A stretch of DNA of 64,000 nt from contig CP001625.1 of the NCBI GenBank assembly GCA_000023185.1, positions 372,001 through 436,000 of the forward strand, read 5' to 3'. The position numbers and the translations under genes were made by a program. Every line of letters starts with the position of its first letter. Position 1 is the stretch's first letter. Under the pieces are notes generated by a model. It was not told the DNA's origin. It worked only from the letters and a program-made list of their open reading frames with translations, and made no database searches. This stretch comes from Rhizobium leguminosarum bv. trifolii WSM1325 (GTDB lineage Bacteria > Pseudomonadota > Alphaproteobacteria > Rhizobiales > Rhizobiaceae). Positions 44,448-55,538 of the stretch are shown here, piece by piece.

Positions 44448-44474
44448 TTAGCAGCCAGCGTGCGAGAGTGCTAA
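44448..44474 (+). promoter_or_regulatory. CIRCE operator (HrcA site) of groESL
   Basis: TTAGCAGCC-N9-GAGTGCTAA. The right half is perfect and the left differs from TTAGCACTC at two positions. It lies ~145 bases before groES and predicts repression by HrcA. Confidence 0.8.
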
Positions 44475-44619
44475 TTTTTCTGCAGCACCCTCTTGAAATC
44501 GGAAAATCGGGAAAATAAATCTTTCGCGCGAAACGCTCGAAGAGGCTTCGCACCCGGCTGGACCGGTCATCTGGTTCGGCGCGGGGTCAACCTCATCTTG
44601 TTTGTCCATGGAGGAAAAC

Positions 44620-44934
44620 ATGTCGTTCAGACCGCTGCATGATCGCATTCTCGTCCGCCGCGTCGACTCTCAGGAGAAGACCAAGGGCGGGATCATCATT
44701 CCTGACACCGCCAAGGAAAAGCCGCAGGAAGGCGAAGTTATCGCCATAGGCTCTGGCGCTCGCAATGAAGCCGGTCAGATCCAGGCGCTCGATGTCAAGG
44801 TCGGCGATCGCATCCTGTTTGGGAAGTGGTCAGGCACTGAGATCAAGATCAACGGCGAAGACCTGCTGATCATGAAGGAAAGCGACGTGATGGGCATCAT
44901 CGAAGCCCAGGCCGAACAGAAGCAGGCCGCGTAA
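44620..44934 (+). CDS. groES: co-chaperonin GroES
   Basis: The 104-residue protein has [13 protein letters not shown], the mobile loop with [16 protein letters not shown] and [14 protein letters not shown]. It caps GroEL in the cytoplasm. ATG 44620 follows GGAGG. groEL follows after 45 bases. Rhizobia usually have several groESL copies; this CIRCE-controlled copy is one of them. Confidence 0.97.
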   Translation: MSFRPLHDRILVRRVDSQEKTKGGIIIPDTAKEKPQEGEVIAIGSGARNEAGQIQALDVKVGDRILFGKWSGTEIKINGEDLLIMKESDVMGIIEAQAEQKQAA

Positions 44935-44976
44935 CACGCCGCTCATCAGTCAAAAAGCTGCCTATTGAAGGAGTGA

Positions 44977-46608
<1,632 letters not shown>

Positions 46609-46615
46609 GGCCTGC

Positions 46616-46652
46616 GGGAAGGCCCGCGCAGGCCGCCACAGCGGGCCTTCCC
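46616..46652 (+). terminator. hairpin after groEL
   Basis: GGGAAGGCCCGC (46616-46627) pairs with GCGGGCCTTCCC (46641-46652), 13-base loop; only a short T-containing stretch follows. Confidence 0.65.
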
Positions 46653-46708
46653 TTACATTTCATATCCGTGCCAGCCGTTCCGTCGAGCAACATCAATGGA
46701 GCCAACCT

Positions 46709-47128
46709 ATGAGAAAGGACATCGAGAATACTCTTCCAAAGCAAGCCACCGCGGCCATCAGTGCTGCCCATCTCCTGCATCCGGCCAAACATTTCAATCA
46801 CCCGCGGGACGTGCTTGCGGCCGAGGGCATTGGCAAGCAAGAGAAGCGGGCCATTCTCGCTTCGTGGGCATCCGATATATTCGCGATCGAATCCGCACCC
46901 GCCCTACGACTTTACCCCGGCACGGATAAGGCCGTCTCTTATGACGAGATCATCCAAGCGCTGAAACATCTGGACGAGGGCGATACGCGCGCTGGAGAGC
47001 AAGGTTTACCCGTTGCCACCAACATCCACCGAAGCCAGCGCCGCAGACCACAACCACGCCGGATGGGCGGCTTCAGCCTGTGTAGCTTCCGGAGAGGAGA
47101 CCGCCTGCGACAGCCATTCGAGATGTAG
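46709..47128 (+). CDS. conserved rhizobial hypothetical protein
   Basis: The first ~90 residues (LLHPAKHFNHPRDVLAAEGI, KQEKRAILASWASDIFAIES, VSYDEIIQALKHLDE) match a short family common in rhizobia and of unknown function. The C-terminal ~45 residues are Arg-rich and may be degraded. ATG 46709 lies past the groEL terminator; no clear ribosome-binding site. Confidence 0.65.
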   Translation: MRKDIENTLPKQATAAISAAHLLHPAKHFNHPRDVLAAEGIGKQEKRAILASWASDIFAIESAPALRLYPGTDKAVSYDEIIQALKHLDEGDTRAGEQGLPVATNIHRSQRRRPQPRRMGGFSLCSFRRGDRLRQPFEM

Positions 47129-47215
47129 AAACGGCTTAATCTGCCGCATGCCTTAGCAAGGATGCGGATCTGATTTTTACCGTCGACTCTTTGCTCAATT
47201 GCGGAGGTTTTGCCG

Positions 47216-48310
47216 ATGAAGATCGCCCAGATCGCGCCGCTCGCTGAAAGCGTCCCGCCCAAGCTGTACGGCGGCACCGAGCGCATTGTTTCATACCTGA
47301 CCGACGAGCTGGTTCGGCGGGGTCACGATGTCACCCTCTTTGCCAGCGGCGATTCCGTCACCGATGCCAGGCTGGTGCCGTGCTCTGACGTCGCCCTGCG
47401 GCTTAATCCGGCCGTCAAGGACCACCTGCCGCATCATGTCGTCATGCTGGAGGAGGTCCGCCGCCGGGCGCATGAATTCGACGTCTTACACTTCCACATC
47501 GATCTCTTGCATTTCCCGCTGATCCGGGATTTTGCCGATCGTACCGTCACGACGCTGCACGGGCGGCTGGATCTGCCAGACCTCAGGCCCTTCTACAAGG
47601 CGTTCCCCGATATTCCGCTGGTGTCGATCTCCAACGACCAGCGCCATCCAATGCCGCCGGTCAACTGGGCCGGAACAGTCTATCACGGGCTTGCCACTGA
47701 TGGCCTGCCCTTCACCGCCAAGTCGAAAGGCAATTATCTCGCTTTCCTTGGCCGCATCTCGCCGGAGAAGCGTCCCGATCGAGCGATCCAGATCGCGGCG
47801 AAAGCCGGGATGCCGCTAAGGATGGCCGCCAAGGTCGACAATGCCGACCAGGCCTACTGGGACACGGTGATCGAACCGATGGTCAAGAGCCATCCCAACG
47901 TCGAGTTCATCGGAGAGATCAACGAACATCAGAAGGCGGAATTTCTCGGCAATGCAGGTGCCCTGCTCTTTCCGATCGACTGGCCCGAGCCTTTCGGGCT
48001 GGTGATGATCGAAGCCATGGCGTGCGGGACACCCGTTATCGCCTTCAACCGCGGCTCGGTGCCTGAATTGATCGACCCCGGGCTCTCCGGCATCATCGTC
48101 GATACAGTCACGGAAGCGGTGGAGAACGTCGAATGGGCTCTGCGCATGGATCGTCACAGGGTGCGCGAAACGTTCGGGAGACGCTTTTCCGCAAGCCGCA
48201 TGGCGTCCGACTACCTTGATATATACCGACGTCTGCCGGGAGTGCGCACCGAGACCGCTCGCATGCGCCGGTCCAATGGGACGGCTCCCGACCTTAACGT
48301 CGCCTCGTAA
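47216..48310 (+). CDS. GT4-family glycosyltransferase
   Basis: The 364-residue GT-B enzyme has an N-terminal KLYGGTERIVSYLTDELVRR motif and a C-terminal donor site with LGRISPEKRPDRAIQIA and PEPFGLVMIEAMACGTPVIA. It transfers a sugar from an activated donor; its acceptor is unknown. ATG 47216 follows GGAGG. It lies 9 bases upstream of the glucosidase gene and likely forms an operon with it, hinting at glycogen, trehalose or glucan metabolism. Confidence 0.9.
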   Translation: MKIAQIAPLAESVPPKLYGGTERIVSYLTDELVRRGHDVTLFASGDSVTDARLVPCSDVALRLNPAVKDHLPHHVVMLEEVRRRAHEFDVLHFHIDLLHFPLIRDFADRTVTTLHGRLDLPDLRPFYKAFPDIPLVSISNDQRHPMPPVNWAGTVYHGLATDGLPFTAKSKGNYLAFLGRISPEKRPDRAIQIAAKAGMPLRMAAKVDNADQAYWDTVIEPMVKSHPNVEFIGEINEHQKAEFLGNAGALLFPIDWPEPFGLVMIEAMACGTPVIAFNRGSVPELIDPGLSGIIVDTVTEAVENVEWALRMDRHRVRETFGRRFSASRMASDYLDIYRRLPGVRTETARMRRSNGTAPDLNVAS

Positions 48311-48319
48311 GGAGAAGCC

Positions 48320-50530
48320 ATGTCGAGCGCGCTGACAGACAGCAACGGGATGCCGGCAACGTCAACGCAGTTGTCGCCTACGGGCCAGTTTTTCATTCCG
48401 GCCACCGCATCGCTGCAGGAGCGGCGGCCGCGCACCTTGAAGCACGGCGACACCTTCGCTGTCTTCGACCATAATGGCGACGCGCTTTCTGGGCCCGGCA
48501 GCCCCGAAGGCCTGTTTCACCGAGATACGCGGTATCTCTCACACCTCTCTTTGACGATCAACAGCACGCGGCCGATGCTGCTGTCGTCGACGCTCCGCGA
48601 CGACAACGCGGCGCTGACCTGTGACCTCACCAATCCCGATCTCTTCGATAAAAAGGGCAAGCTTGCGCTCGCGCATGACCTTGTCCACCTGCGCAGGACA
48701 CGCTTCCTCTGGGATAGGCGCTGTTACGAGCGGCTGACCGTCAAGAACTACGACGAACGGCCCCAGCAGGTCCGCATCGAGATCGCATTTGCGGCCGATT
48801 TCGCCGACCTTTTCGAGGTTCGGGGAACCGTCAGGGCAAAGAAAGGACGCTCTCTTCCAGCAGTGATCGAGGCGGACAGCATCCTCCTTTCGTATTTCGG
48901 GCTCGACGATCGAAAGCGGTCGACGCGTTTATCCTTCGATCCTACTCCCGATAGGTTGGCAGGCGATCTTGCCGTTTATGATCTTCACCTGGCCCCGCAC
49001 GAGATCCGATCGCTATTTGTCGAGATCGGCTGCGACGAAGACGAAGCCCGGGCACCGAACCACCTTTCCTTTTTCTTCGCATTTCGCGACGCCCGCCGCG
49101 CACTGCGCTCGTCCGCCTCGCGTGCGGCGTCGATCGTAACGTCCAACGAGATATTCAACGAGGTGGCGCGACGCGGTGTGTCCGACCTCCACATGCTGAT
49201 GACGGATACGCCAGAAGGACCTTATCCCTATGCCGGCATCCCCTGGTTCAGCACGGTCTTCGGCCGTGATGCGCTGATTACCGCGCTGGAAACGCTTTGG
49301 CTCGATGCGCAGATTGCCCGCGGCGTGCTTGGACATCTGGCTGCCAACCAGGCGACGGAGTTCAATCCGGCCGCGGATGCCGAGCCCGGCAAGATCCTGC
49401 ACGAGGTGCGCTACGGCGAAATGGCAGAACTTGGCGAGGTTCCCTTCCGGCGCTACTACGGCAGCATCGATTCGACGCCCCTGTTTGTGATGCTGGCCGG
49501 CGAATACCTCAAGCGCACCGGCGACCTTACCACTATCAAAACGGTCCTGCCGAATATCGAGGCGGCGCTGACCTGGATCGACGAGCACGGCGATCGCGAC
49601 GGCGACGGTTTCGTCGAGTATGGGCGACTGAGCGAAGAAGGGCTGATCAACCAGGCCTGGAAAGACAGCCACGACTCCGTCTTCCATGGCGATGGGACCC
49701 TTGCCAAAGGTCCAATCGCGATTGCTGAGGTCCAGGCGTATGTCTATGGTGCCTGGAACGCTGCCGCTGAGATCTTTCGACGGCTCGAGCGGCCGGAACG
49801 GGCGGCAAAATTCCTCGCAAGGGCGGAAGGGCTCCGCCGTGCCTTCGACATCAATTTCTTTGATGAGGAAATTGGCACCTACGCACTGGCGCTCGACGGG
49901 GACAAGCGCCCCTGCCGGGTCCGTTCCTCGAATGCCGGCCATGCATTGTTTACCGGCATCGCCTATCCCGAAAGGGCTGCGCAGGTCGCCCACACCTTGA
50001 TGGGCGCCTCATCCTTCTGCGGCTGGGGTATTCGCACGATCCCCTCGACCGAGGCGCGTTACAATCCGATGAGCTATCACAACGGCTCGATCTGGCCGCA
50101 TGACAACGCGATGATCGCCAGCGGTCTTGCACGTTATGGATATCGCGCTGAAGCAGCGCGGATCTTCGAGGGCCTGTTTGCAGCGTCGACCTACATCGAC
50201 CTGCGCCGGCTTCCCGAGCTGTTTTGCGGCATGTCGCGCCAACGGGCGCAGGGTCCGACCTTCTACCCTGTCGCCTGTGCTCCGCAGGCCTGGGCCGCGG
50301 CAGCCCCTCTCCTGCTGCTGCAGTCATGCCTAGGTCTGGAGTTTGATCCGAACGGTCGGCAGATCAGCTTTGACGAGCCCACCCTGCCGTCGTTCGTTGA
50401 TGATGTCACGCTGCGGAACCTGCGGCTTTCGAACTGCACGGTTGATGTCGCGCTGCGCCGGTCGGGGCGGCAGGTTGTCGTCGAGGTCATCGACCGCCGG
50501 GGCGACATCAAAGTGGTGTCGACCTCGTGA
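48320..50530 (+). CDS. amylo-alpha-1,6-glucosidase (glycogen-debranching-like)
   Basis: The 736-residue protein has the GDE N-terminal domain (TLKHGDTFAVFDHNGDALSG, GLFHRDTRYLSHL) and an (alpha/alpha)6 GH domain with GIPWFSTVFGRDALITALE, GLINQAWKDSHDS and YHNGSIWPHDNAMIA carrying probable catalytic acids. It hydrolyses alpha-1,6 branch points. AAGGAG precedes the ATG. The last ~110 bases recur as a remnant at 17004-17115. Confidence 0.93.
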   Translation: MSSALTDSNGMPATSTQLSPTGQFFIPATASLQERRPRTLKHGDTFAVFDHNGDALSGPGSPEGLFHRDTRYLSHLSLTINSTRPMLLSSTLRDDNAALTCDLTNPDLFDKKGKLALAHDLVHLRRTRFLWDRRCYERLTVKNYDERPQQVRIEIAFAADFADLFEVRGTVRAKKGRSLPAVIEADSILLSYFGLDDRKRSTRLSFDPTPDRLAGDLAVYDLHLAPHEIRSLFVEIGCDEDEARAPNHLSFFFAFRDARRALRSSASRAASIVTSNEIFNEVARRGVSDLHMLMTDTPEGPYPYAGIPWFSTVFGRDALITALETLWLDAQIARGVLGHLAANQATEFNPAADAEPGKILHEVRYGEMAELGEVPFRRYYGSIDSTPLFVMLAGEYLKRTGDLTTIKTVLPNIEAALTWIDEHGDRDGDGFVEYGRLSEEGLINQAWKDSHDSVFHGDGTLAKGPIAIAEVQAYVYGAWNAAAEIFRRLERPERAAKFLARAEGLRRAFDINFFDEEIGTYALALDGDKRPCRVRSSNAGHALFTGIAYPERAAQVAHTLMGASSFCGWGIRTIPSTEARYNPMSYHNGSIWPHDNAMIASGLARYGYRAEAARIFEGLFAASTYIDLRRLPELFCGMSRQRAQGPTFYPVACAPQAWAAAAPLLLLQSCLGLEFDPNGRQISFDEPTLPSFVDDVTLRNLRLSNCTVDVALRRSGRQVVVEVIDRRGDIKVVSTS

Positions 50531-50844
50531 CCGGGGCGATGATAGCAATAGGCTCACCTTCGCTCGGCCGGATTCGTCTCCAGGCCGATGCGCGGGAACT
50601 GAAGGCTTTCGCGGTCGCTGCAAGAGAGACATATGTTCATTATTGCCCATGTTCCTGCCTATAATATCCGCTTTCGTCGCAGCGATGGCTACCGGCTCGA
50701 TCGGCGGGCTTGTCGTTGAGCCGCAGGCGTCGGTGGGGAGCCCAGCGTGGTTGGACATGCGAGGGTTGGCGACGACATGGGAAGCCCGGAGGGTTATGCT
50801 TTTCACACGGAGAAGGCGGTGATCTCTCGAACGAGGAGAGATTT
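50531..50844. other. no confident gene
   Basis: A short hydrophobic frame (MFLPIISAFVAAMATGSIGG) near 50650-50820 has no clear family or ribosome-binding site. Confidence 0.3.
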
Positions 50845-51060
50845 CGAACGCCGGCGCTACGCGTGGAACATGGTATCAAGCGCACTTTAAACGACGTGAT
50901 TATCCGCTGCGAGGAGCGGCGTTACGACGTCCTCCAAAGTGGACACACCCGGCGAGGGCCAGTTCGACAAATCGGACGTTGCGTTCCTTGAAAGCTTCGC
51001 CTCCATGCTCGGGGTCGCGATGAACGGGCAGAGCGGGAGGCGCGGCTTCGGGAGTCGATC
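50845..51060 (+). pseudogene. GAF-domain remnant of a sensor histidine kinase
   Basis: EHGIKRTLNDVIIRCEERRY DVLQ, then after a frameshift DTPGEGQFDKSDVAFLESFA and MLGVAMNGQ, form the last strands and helix of a GAF sensor domain as found before HWE-type kinases. Kinase sequence is absent. Confidence 0.65.
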
Positions 51061-51596
51061 AGACATCAGGAGGTGTTGACCGTGGAAGCGAGCCACCCCG
51101 ACAGCAGTCAGCGTTTCCAACGCGCGGACTACTGAACGGCAGGACAGGTCCCGTGTAGCGCCGTCGGCAGGGCAGGTTTCCGGTCCTTGGCCGTTTTGAT
51201 GAGGTGGAACCGAAACGGGCCACGTGTTTCTAATGGATCCATTTAGCTCGCGCTCTCGAATGTGGGTCGAAATTGGGACTTTGGTTGAAAGGGGTGAGCC
51301 TGGCTTCGCAACCTTAACGTGGATGAACTGAACGCGTCCTTTTTTGTATATTCTGAGCCTGGGCATATCTTTCGGCTCATTCGCGCGTCTATCGATTGTG
51401 TTCCGGCTACAAATTTGGATGCATAAGGGGTGAATTTTCATGCCGATTGACAGGTAGAGACCGCTGCCATTCCGCGCTGCGGCACGGATTGCGGAGGAAA
51501 TCCGACGGCTTTGGTCGAGCACATATTGCCTTCATCGGGCGCGCTCATGACCCCCCCCGAATAGTAGTTCGCCAGCGATACCTTGTCGGCCACGCC
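51061..51596. other. no gene seen
   Basis: No recognisable coding sequence; a minus-strand frame spans it but has implausible composition. Confidence 0.4.
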
Positions 51597-51785
51597 TCAC
51601 CACGCTCGAGATGATTTCGTTTCGGCACCCAGGAACGAACCTGAGACCAGCAGCGTGCCGCCGAAAAAGCTCAGAGCAGCGCAGAGGCCGAAAACGGAAT
51701 GATAGCCGAACAGTTCCGCCCAGGTTCCGGTGGCAATGCCGGCGACCAGCCGGCCCGCGTTCGTCGTATCGGCATTTTCGAACAT
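51597..51785 (-). pseudogene. C-terminal MFS-transporter remnant
   Basis: GIATGTWAELFGYHSVFGLC and AALSFFGGTLLVSGSFL form the last one or two helices of a major-facilitator permease, followed by a stop. The rest is missing. Confidence 0.55.
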
Positions 51786-52052
51786 TGCAGCAATGCACCC
51801 GAGCCCGTTTCAGAACTTCGCCGAGCGATGCGCGACGTCGGAGTGACATTCGATGAAGGCGACGGAATACTTCCGATGCGACCGGGGGAGGATTTCGGTG
51901 TGTTCGGACGCTACGCACCATCTGCTATGCTGTTCCTGGGCGTGGGCGAAACCTATGCCGGGCTTCACAATCCTGACTACGATTTCCCAGACGAACTCAT
52001 TCCAGTTGGGTCGAAGATTTTCGTGCAGACCGTGCGAAACATACTGGGATAG
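51786..52052 (+). pseudogene. C-terminal remnant of an M20 amidohydrolase
   Basis: PMRPGEDFGVFGRYAPSAML, FLGVGETYAGLHNPDYDFPD and a closing VGSKIFVQTV match the end of hippurate-hydrolase-type peptidases, including the late His metal ligand (LHNP). The N-terminal two-thirds are absent. Confidence 0.7.
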
Positions 52053-52103
52053 CTTTACCGACCGCCCCGACGAAGAAGCCCGTCTCGCGACGGCTTGTGG
52101 TGC

Positions 52104-52517
52104 TCACGTAACGGGGCCATCAGTCTCGGAGGCTCGCGCCAGTGCCTGTGTGTCGATGTACTCACGGATCTTCGTAATTTTGCCATCTCGCACGGTCATG
52201 TCGAAGACCCAATCGTCGTTGTACGGCTTGTCCGTTGCGTAGATTTTTCCCGTAGCGACGCCGATCACCATGACCCGGTCACCCTGGGCCACGAATTCCG
52301 GTGGCTTCGGATAGGCCATTTCCACTTCTTCGGATGCCTTCTTCAGCACCGCCGCCAATTCCGCATGCCCGCGGTGTGTGCCGGCCAAGGGCCAGTTCCG
52401 ACCGGGAATGATCCACTCAATATCGTCTGCGACCAGCGCCAGCAGATCGTGCTCTTTGTAGCTGCCTATCGCTGTGAAGAAATCCTTCACAATCTGGACA
52501 TTCTTTTCGACGCTCAT
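52104..52517 (-). CDS. SnoaL/NTF2-like protein
   Basis: The 137-residue cone-fold protein shows NVQIVKDFFTAIGSYKEHDL, DDIEWIIPGRNWPLAGTHRG and DGKITKIREYID, the standard SnoaL-like ester-cyclase/ketosteroid-isomerase-like pattern. Substrate unknown. GGAGAG lies before the ATG. It follows the F420-reductase-like gene on the same strand and may be co-transcribed. Confidence 0.8.
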   Translation of the reverse strand: MSVEKNVQIVKDFFTAIGSYKEHDLLALVADDIEWIIPGRNWPLAGTHRGHAELAAVLKKASEEVEMAYPKPPEFVAQGDRVMVIGVATGKIYATDKPYNDDWVFDMTVRDGKITKIREYIDTQALARASETDGPVT

Positions 52518-52586
52518 CGTATCTCTCCTTCACTGTCTGTCGTTGGGCTCGAGGCGGGACCGCATTTCATCTGCGATCCCGATTGA

Positions 52587-53186
52587 TCAATCGAACTTGA
52601 TCAGGTCCTTAAAAATCAGCTGGCCCCATGTGTTTCCACGCGCCTGCACGAGCAACCCGCCTTCCGAAAGCCCGCCAAGCTTGATCGGAGCGAAGCCGAG
52701 ATTTTCCGCAAGCGTGGAAATCGCCGCCGCGGCAGCGTCATCGTCGCTTGCCAGAAACACGGCTCTCCTGCCGCCCTTCACAGCGGGATCCTGGGCAAGG
52801 GAGGCTGCGCCCAGATGGTTGAAGCCCTTGACTAAACTTGCACCAGTGAAGGCCTGCGCGTTGAATTTTGAAGACGGTTGTCCGCCCAGTTCCTCTGGAG
52901 GCACACCGTAGGCATTGGTCACATCGACCATGGTCTTGCCATCCCAGGTCGGAAGCGCCTTTGCGACATCCGGGACGGCCTCAAAACGAACAGCCAAAAA
53001 CAAGACATCCGCCTTGGCGGCCTCCGCCAGTGTGGTGGGAATGATGGTTGGTCCGATTGCGGCCGCGGTGGACGAAAAGCTTTTCGGGTCCCGCGTGGTT
53101 GCAACGGACACTTCGATTCCCTTGCGGGCGAATGCTTTGGCCAGTGCCTGGCCGATATTGCCGAAGCCAATGATTGCGTAGCTCAT
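52587..53186 (-). CDS. NADPH-dependent F420-reductase-like protein
   Basis: The 199-residue Rossmann protein starts MSYAIIGFGNIGQALAKAFA and contains DVLFLAVRFEAVPDV and GKTMVDVTNAYGV, the plan of the F420:NADP oxidoreductase-like NAD(P)-binding family. In rhizobia it is probably a dinucleotide-dependent reductase rather than a true F420 enzyme. AAGGAG precedes ATG 53186. It is next to an SDR and a LysR regulator. Confidence 0.85.
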   Translation of the reverse strand: MSYAIIGFGNIGQALAKAFARKGIEVSVATTRDPKSFSSTAAAIGPTIIPTTLAEAAKADVLFLAVRFEAVPDVAKALPTWDGKTMVDVTNAYGVPPEELGGQPSSKFNAQAFTGASLVKGFNHLGAASLAQDPAVKGGRRAVFLASDDDAAAAAISTLAENLGFAPIKLGGLSEGGLLVQARGNTWGQLIFKDLIKFD

Positions 53187-53259
53187 GTTTATTCTCCTTG
53201 GGTGTATCACGGTCTGCGGCGCGCCCGCGACTGAATGGGGCACCGAAGATGGCTGCGGG

Positions 53260-53994
53260 TTAGAGCTGGGCAAGGCCGCCGTCGACGGCGACTTCGCTGG
53301 CAGTCATGAAGCTGCTGTCGTCCGATGCCAGGAAGGCAGCTGCCGCACCAATTTCCGACGGATCGGCCATGCGCTGGAGCGGCGTCATTGCGCCATAGGC
53401 CTTCTGGCCTTCCTCACCGAGCGCTTCTTTAGCGAGTTCGGTCGCCGTCGCCCCCGGCGATAGCACGTTGACGCGGATGCCCGTGCCTTTCAGATCCTCC
53501 GCCCAAGTCCGAGCGAGGTTGCGCACGGCGGCCTTGCTTGCGCTATAGGCGGTAAATCCTGGTGCGCCCGTGGTGCCGGCACTTGATCCGGTGAGGATAA
53601 TCGAACCCCCCTTGCCCATCAGCGGCAGCGCCTTCTGGACCGTGAAGATCGTGCCCTTCACGTTGGTTTCAAAGGTCCCGTCGATGTGCTTGCCGGTGAT
53701 CTGGCCAAGCGGAAGCGGGGTTCCGGCGCCGGCATTGGCGAAGACGATGTCGAGCGTTCCGCGTTCTGCCTTCACCGTGGCGTACAGCCGATCCAGGTCG
53801 GCCTCATCGGAGACCGAGCCCTTCACCGCGCGGGCGTTGGGGCCAAGCTCGGCGACAGCGGCGTCAAGCGCCTCCTGCCGGCGACCGTAGATATAGACAA
53901 AAGCGCCCTCTTCGACGAAACGCTTTGCAGCAGCGCGGCCAATACCCGTTGCACCACCGGTGATCACGGCGGTCTTTCCATTCAGTCTGGTCAT
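53260..53994 (-). CDS. short-chain dehydrogenase/reductase
   Basis: The 244-residue classical SDR has the cofactor motif TGGATGIGRAAAKRF, NAG (VFANAGAG), the catalytic Ser in LTGSSAGTTG and YSASK with catalytic Tyr and Lys. Substrate unknown. It is divergent from the LysR-type regulator at 54202, which likely controls this cluster. Confidence 0.9.
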   Translation of the reverse strand: MTRLNGKTAVITGGATGIGRAAAKRFVEEGAFVYIYGRRQEALDAAVAELGPNARAVKGSVSDEADLDRLYATVKAERGTLDIVFANAGAGTPLPLGQITGKHIDGTFETNVKGTIFTVQKALPLMGKGGSIILTGSSAGTTGAPGFTAYSASKAAVRNLARTWAEDLKGTGIRVNVLSPGATATELAKEALGEEGQKAYGAMTPLQRMADPSEIGAAAAFLASDDSSFMTASEVAVDGGLAQL

Positions 53995-54201
53995 GGAATA
54001 CGTCCTTCATTTACGTTGAGCGGAAAACAGAAAACTGTTTTGGGTCGGTGCCTCGACCCGCTTCGTTGAAGTAGGGGCTCGCGGTCGAGCCTATCAGTGG
54101 GGAAAGCCGCACAACCGTGGTGCAGAAATGCACCGCTGACTGCGTAGGTTCTGTGGTATAGCACCGCTTGAAGGCATCAGCATTGCGATGAGGAAACGAC
54201 A

Positions 54202-55149
54202 ATGACAATCGATTGGGATGATGTTCGTTATTTTCTCGCCGTGGCACGACACGGTTCGGTTCGCGCCGCCGCGGCCCAGCTCGACGTCAATCATACCACG
54301 ATCCTACGACGCATCGCGCAGCTTGAGACCCGGCTCCATTCGCAGCTGTTCGAAAAGCTGCCTGCAGGTTATCGCCTCACCGAGGCGGGCGAACAGGTGC
54401 AGGAACTGGCGGAACAGATGGAGGCTTCGTCCAATCTGCTGGTCAGCCGCGTGTCCGGTCGTGATCAGGCCGTGCGGGGTCCGCTGCGCGTCACGATGGC
54501 GCCCACACTGGCGACACATCTGTTGATGCCTGACTTTGCAGATTTTGGGCGACAGCACCCCGAAATCGAAATGGAGATCCACTCCTCGCTGGAAAACGCC
54601 AACCTGACAAATCGCGAAGCCGATGTCGCCTTGAGGGTCGTGTTTAATCGCAACTCTTTGCCGCAGAACCTCCACGGAGTGAAAGGGCCGGATCTTTCTG
54701 TCGGTGTCTATATGTCCCGCGACCTCCTTGCGGCCTGGAAAGCCGGCACGTCTGGCGACATCAGGTGGATCTCGAAGAACATCGAAGGCGTGCCGGAGTG
54801 GGCTCACGGCGATGTTATCGAAGTCACCGGCGCCCCGTTCCGTGTCCTGGAAGATGCAGCCCACCTCGAGGCGATGCGCCTGGGACTGGGGATATCGGCG
54901 CTCCCCAGCTTCGTGGGAGACGCTGAGCCGCTGTTCGTCAGGGTTCCAGGCACACGTCTCGGCCCCCATGGAACCCTATGGGTGCTGACACAGGGTGAGG
55001 CGCGCAAGACCAAGCGTGTTCGCCTCTTCACGGAGTTCATATCGGAGAGACTGCGTGCCCACGCGGAATTGCTTGCCGGCGAGATACATCCCCACGACCA
55101 TTTGGCTAAGCAGAACTTGCGAATAGCGAACAGCTTGCAGGATGCGTGA
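54202..55149 (+). CDS. LysR-family transcriptional regulator
   Basis: The 315-residue protein has an N-terminal winged helix (DVRYFLAVARHGSVRAAAAQ, LDVNHTTILRRIAQLE) and a periplasmic-binding-like effector domain. It diverges from the SDR-F420-SnoaL genes, the usual arrangement for a LysR activator and its targets. Confidence 0.9.
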   Translation: MTIDWDDVRYFLAVARHGSVRAAAAQLDVNHTTILRRIAQLETRLHSQLFEKLPAGYRLTEAGEQVQELAEQMEASSNLLVSRVSGRDQAVRGPLRVTMAPTLATHLLMPDFADFGRQHPEIEMEIHSSLENANLTNREADVALRVVFNRNSLPQNLHGVKGPDLSVGVYMSRDLLAAWKAGTSGDIRWISKNIEGVPEWAHGDVIEVTGAPFRVLEDAAHLEAMRLGLGISALPSFVGDAEPLFVRVPGTRLGPHGTLWVLTQGEARKTKRVRLFTEFISERLRAHAELLAGEIHPHDHLAKQNLRIANSLQDA

Positions 55150-55271
55150 GGACTAATAGCCCATCGACCTTGAGGCTCGAGCGGCAAGGCACACAGGAAT
55201 GCCGGGATCGGAAACGACGGCGTCTTGCCGACTGCCCCTACGTGTCCGAAATCCCAAGGACGGAGTATCCT

Positions 55272-55538
55272 ATGAATATGCAGGCGGAAGTTGGTGCCTC
55301 AAGTCGCGTTTCGGCTGAAGATGGCGGGATCCCTCGCTCTATTGCCGATCATGGGGTGCTCGGCGATCTCGCAACTCTGGCGCTCGTCGCCAAGGACGGC
55401 GCCATCGATTTCATGTGCTGGCCGAACTTCGAGAGCCCGACGATCTTTGCCGCCCTATCTCGATCCCGGTGGCCGACGAGCGATGCCAACCTATCACCAG
55501 GCCTTGATCGGCCATTGCCGCTTGCAGCGCCACATTGA
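55272..55538 (+). pseudogene. N-terminal fragment of a GH15 glucoamylase/trehalase-type enzyme
   Basis: RSIADHGVLGDLATLALVAK, DGAIDFMCWPNFESPTIFAA is the start of the GH15 family found in alphaproteobacterial glucan hydrolases. After ~65 residues the sequence switches to antisense of a LysR remnant near 55470-55485. About 90% of the enzyme is missing. Confidence 0.8.

Noticed and set aside
49013..49993. 326-codon antisense frame in the glucosidase gene
   Set aside because: Mirrors the codon structure of the sense gene; no supporting signal.
50887..51522. 211-codon minus-strand frame
   Set aside because: Implausible composition, overlaps the GAF remnant, no family or ribosome-binding site.
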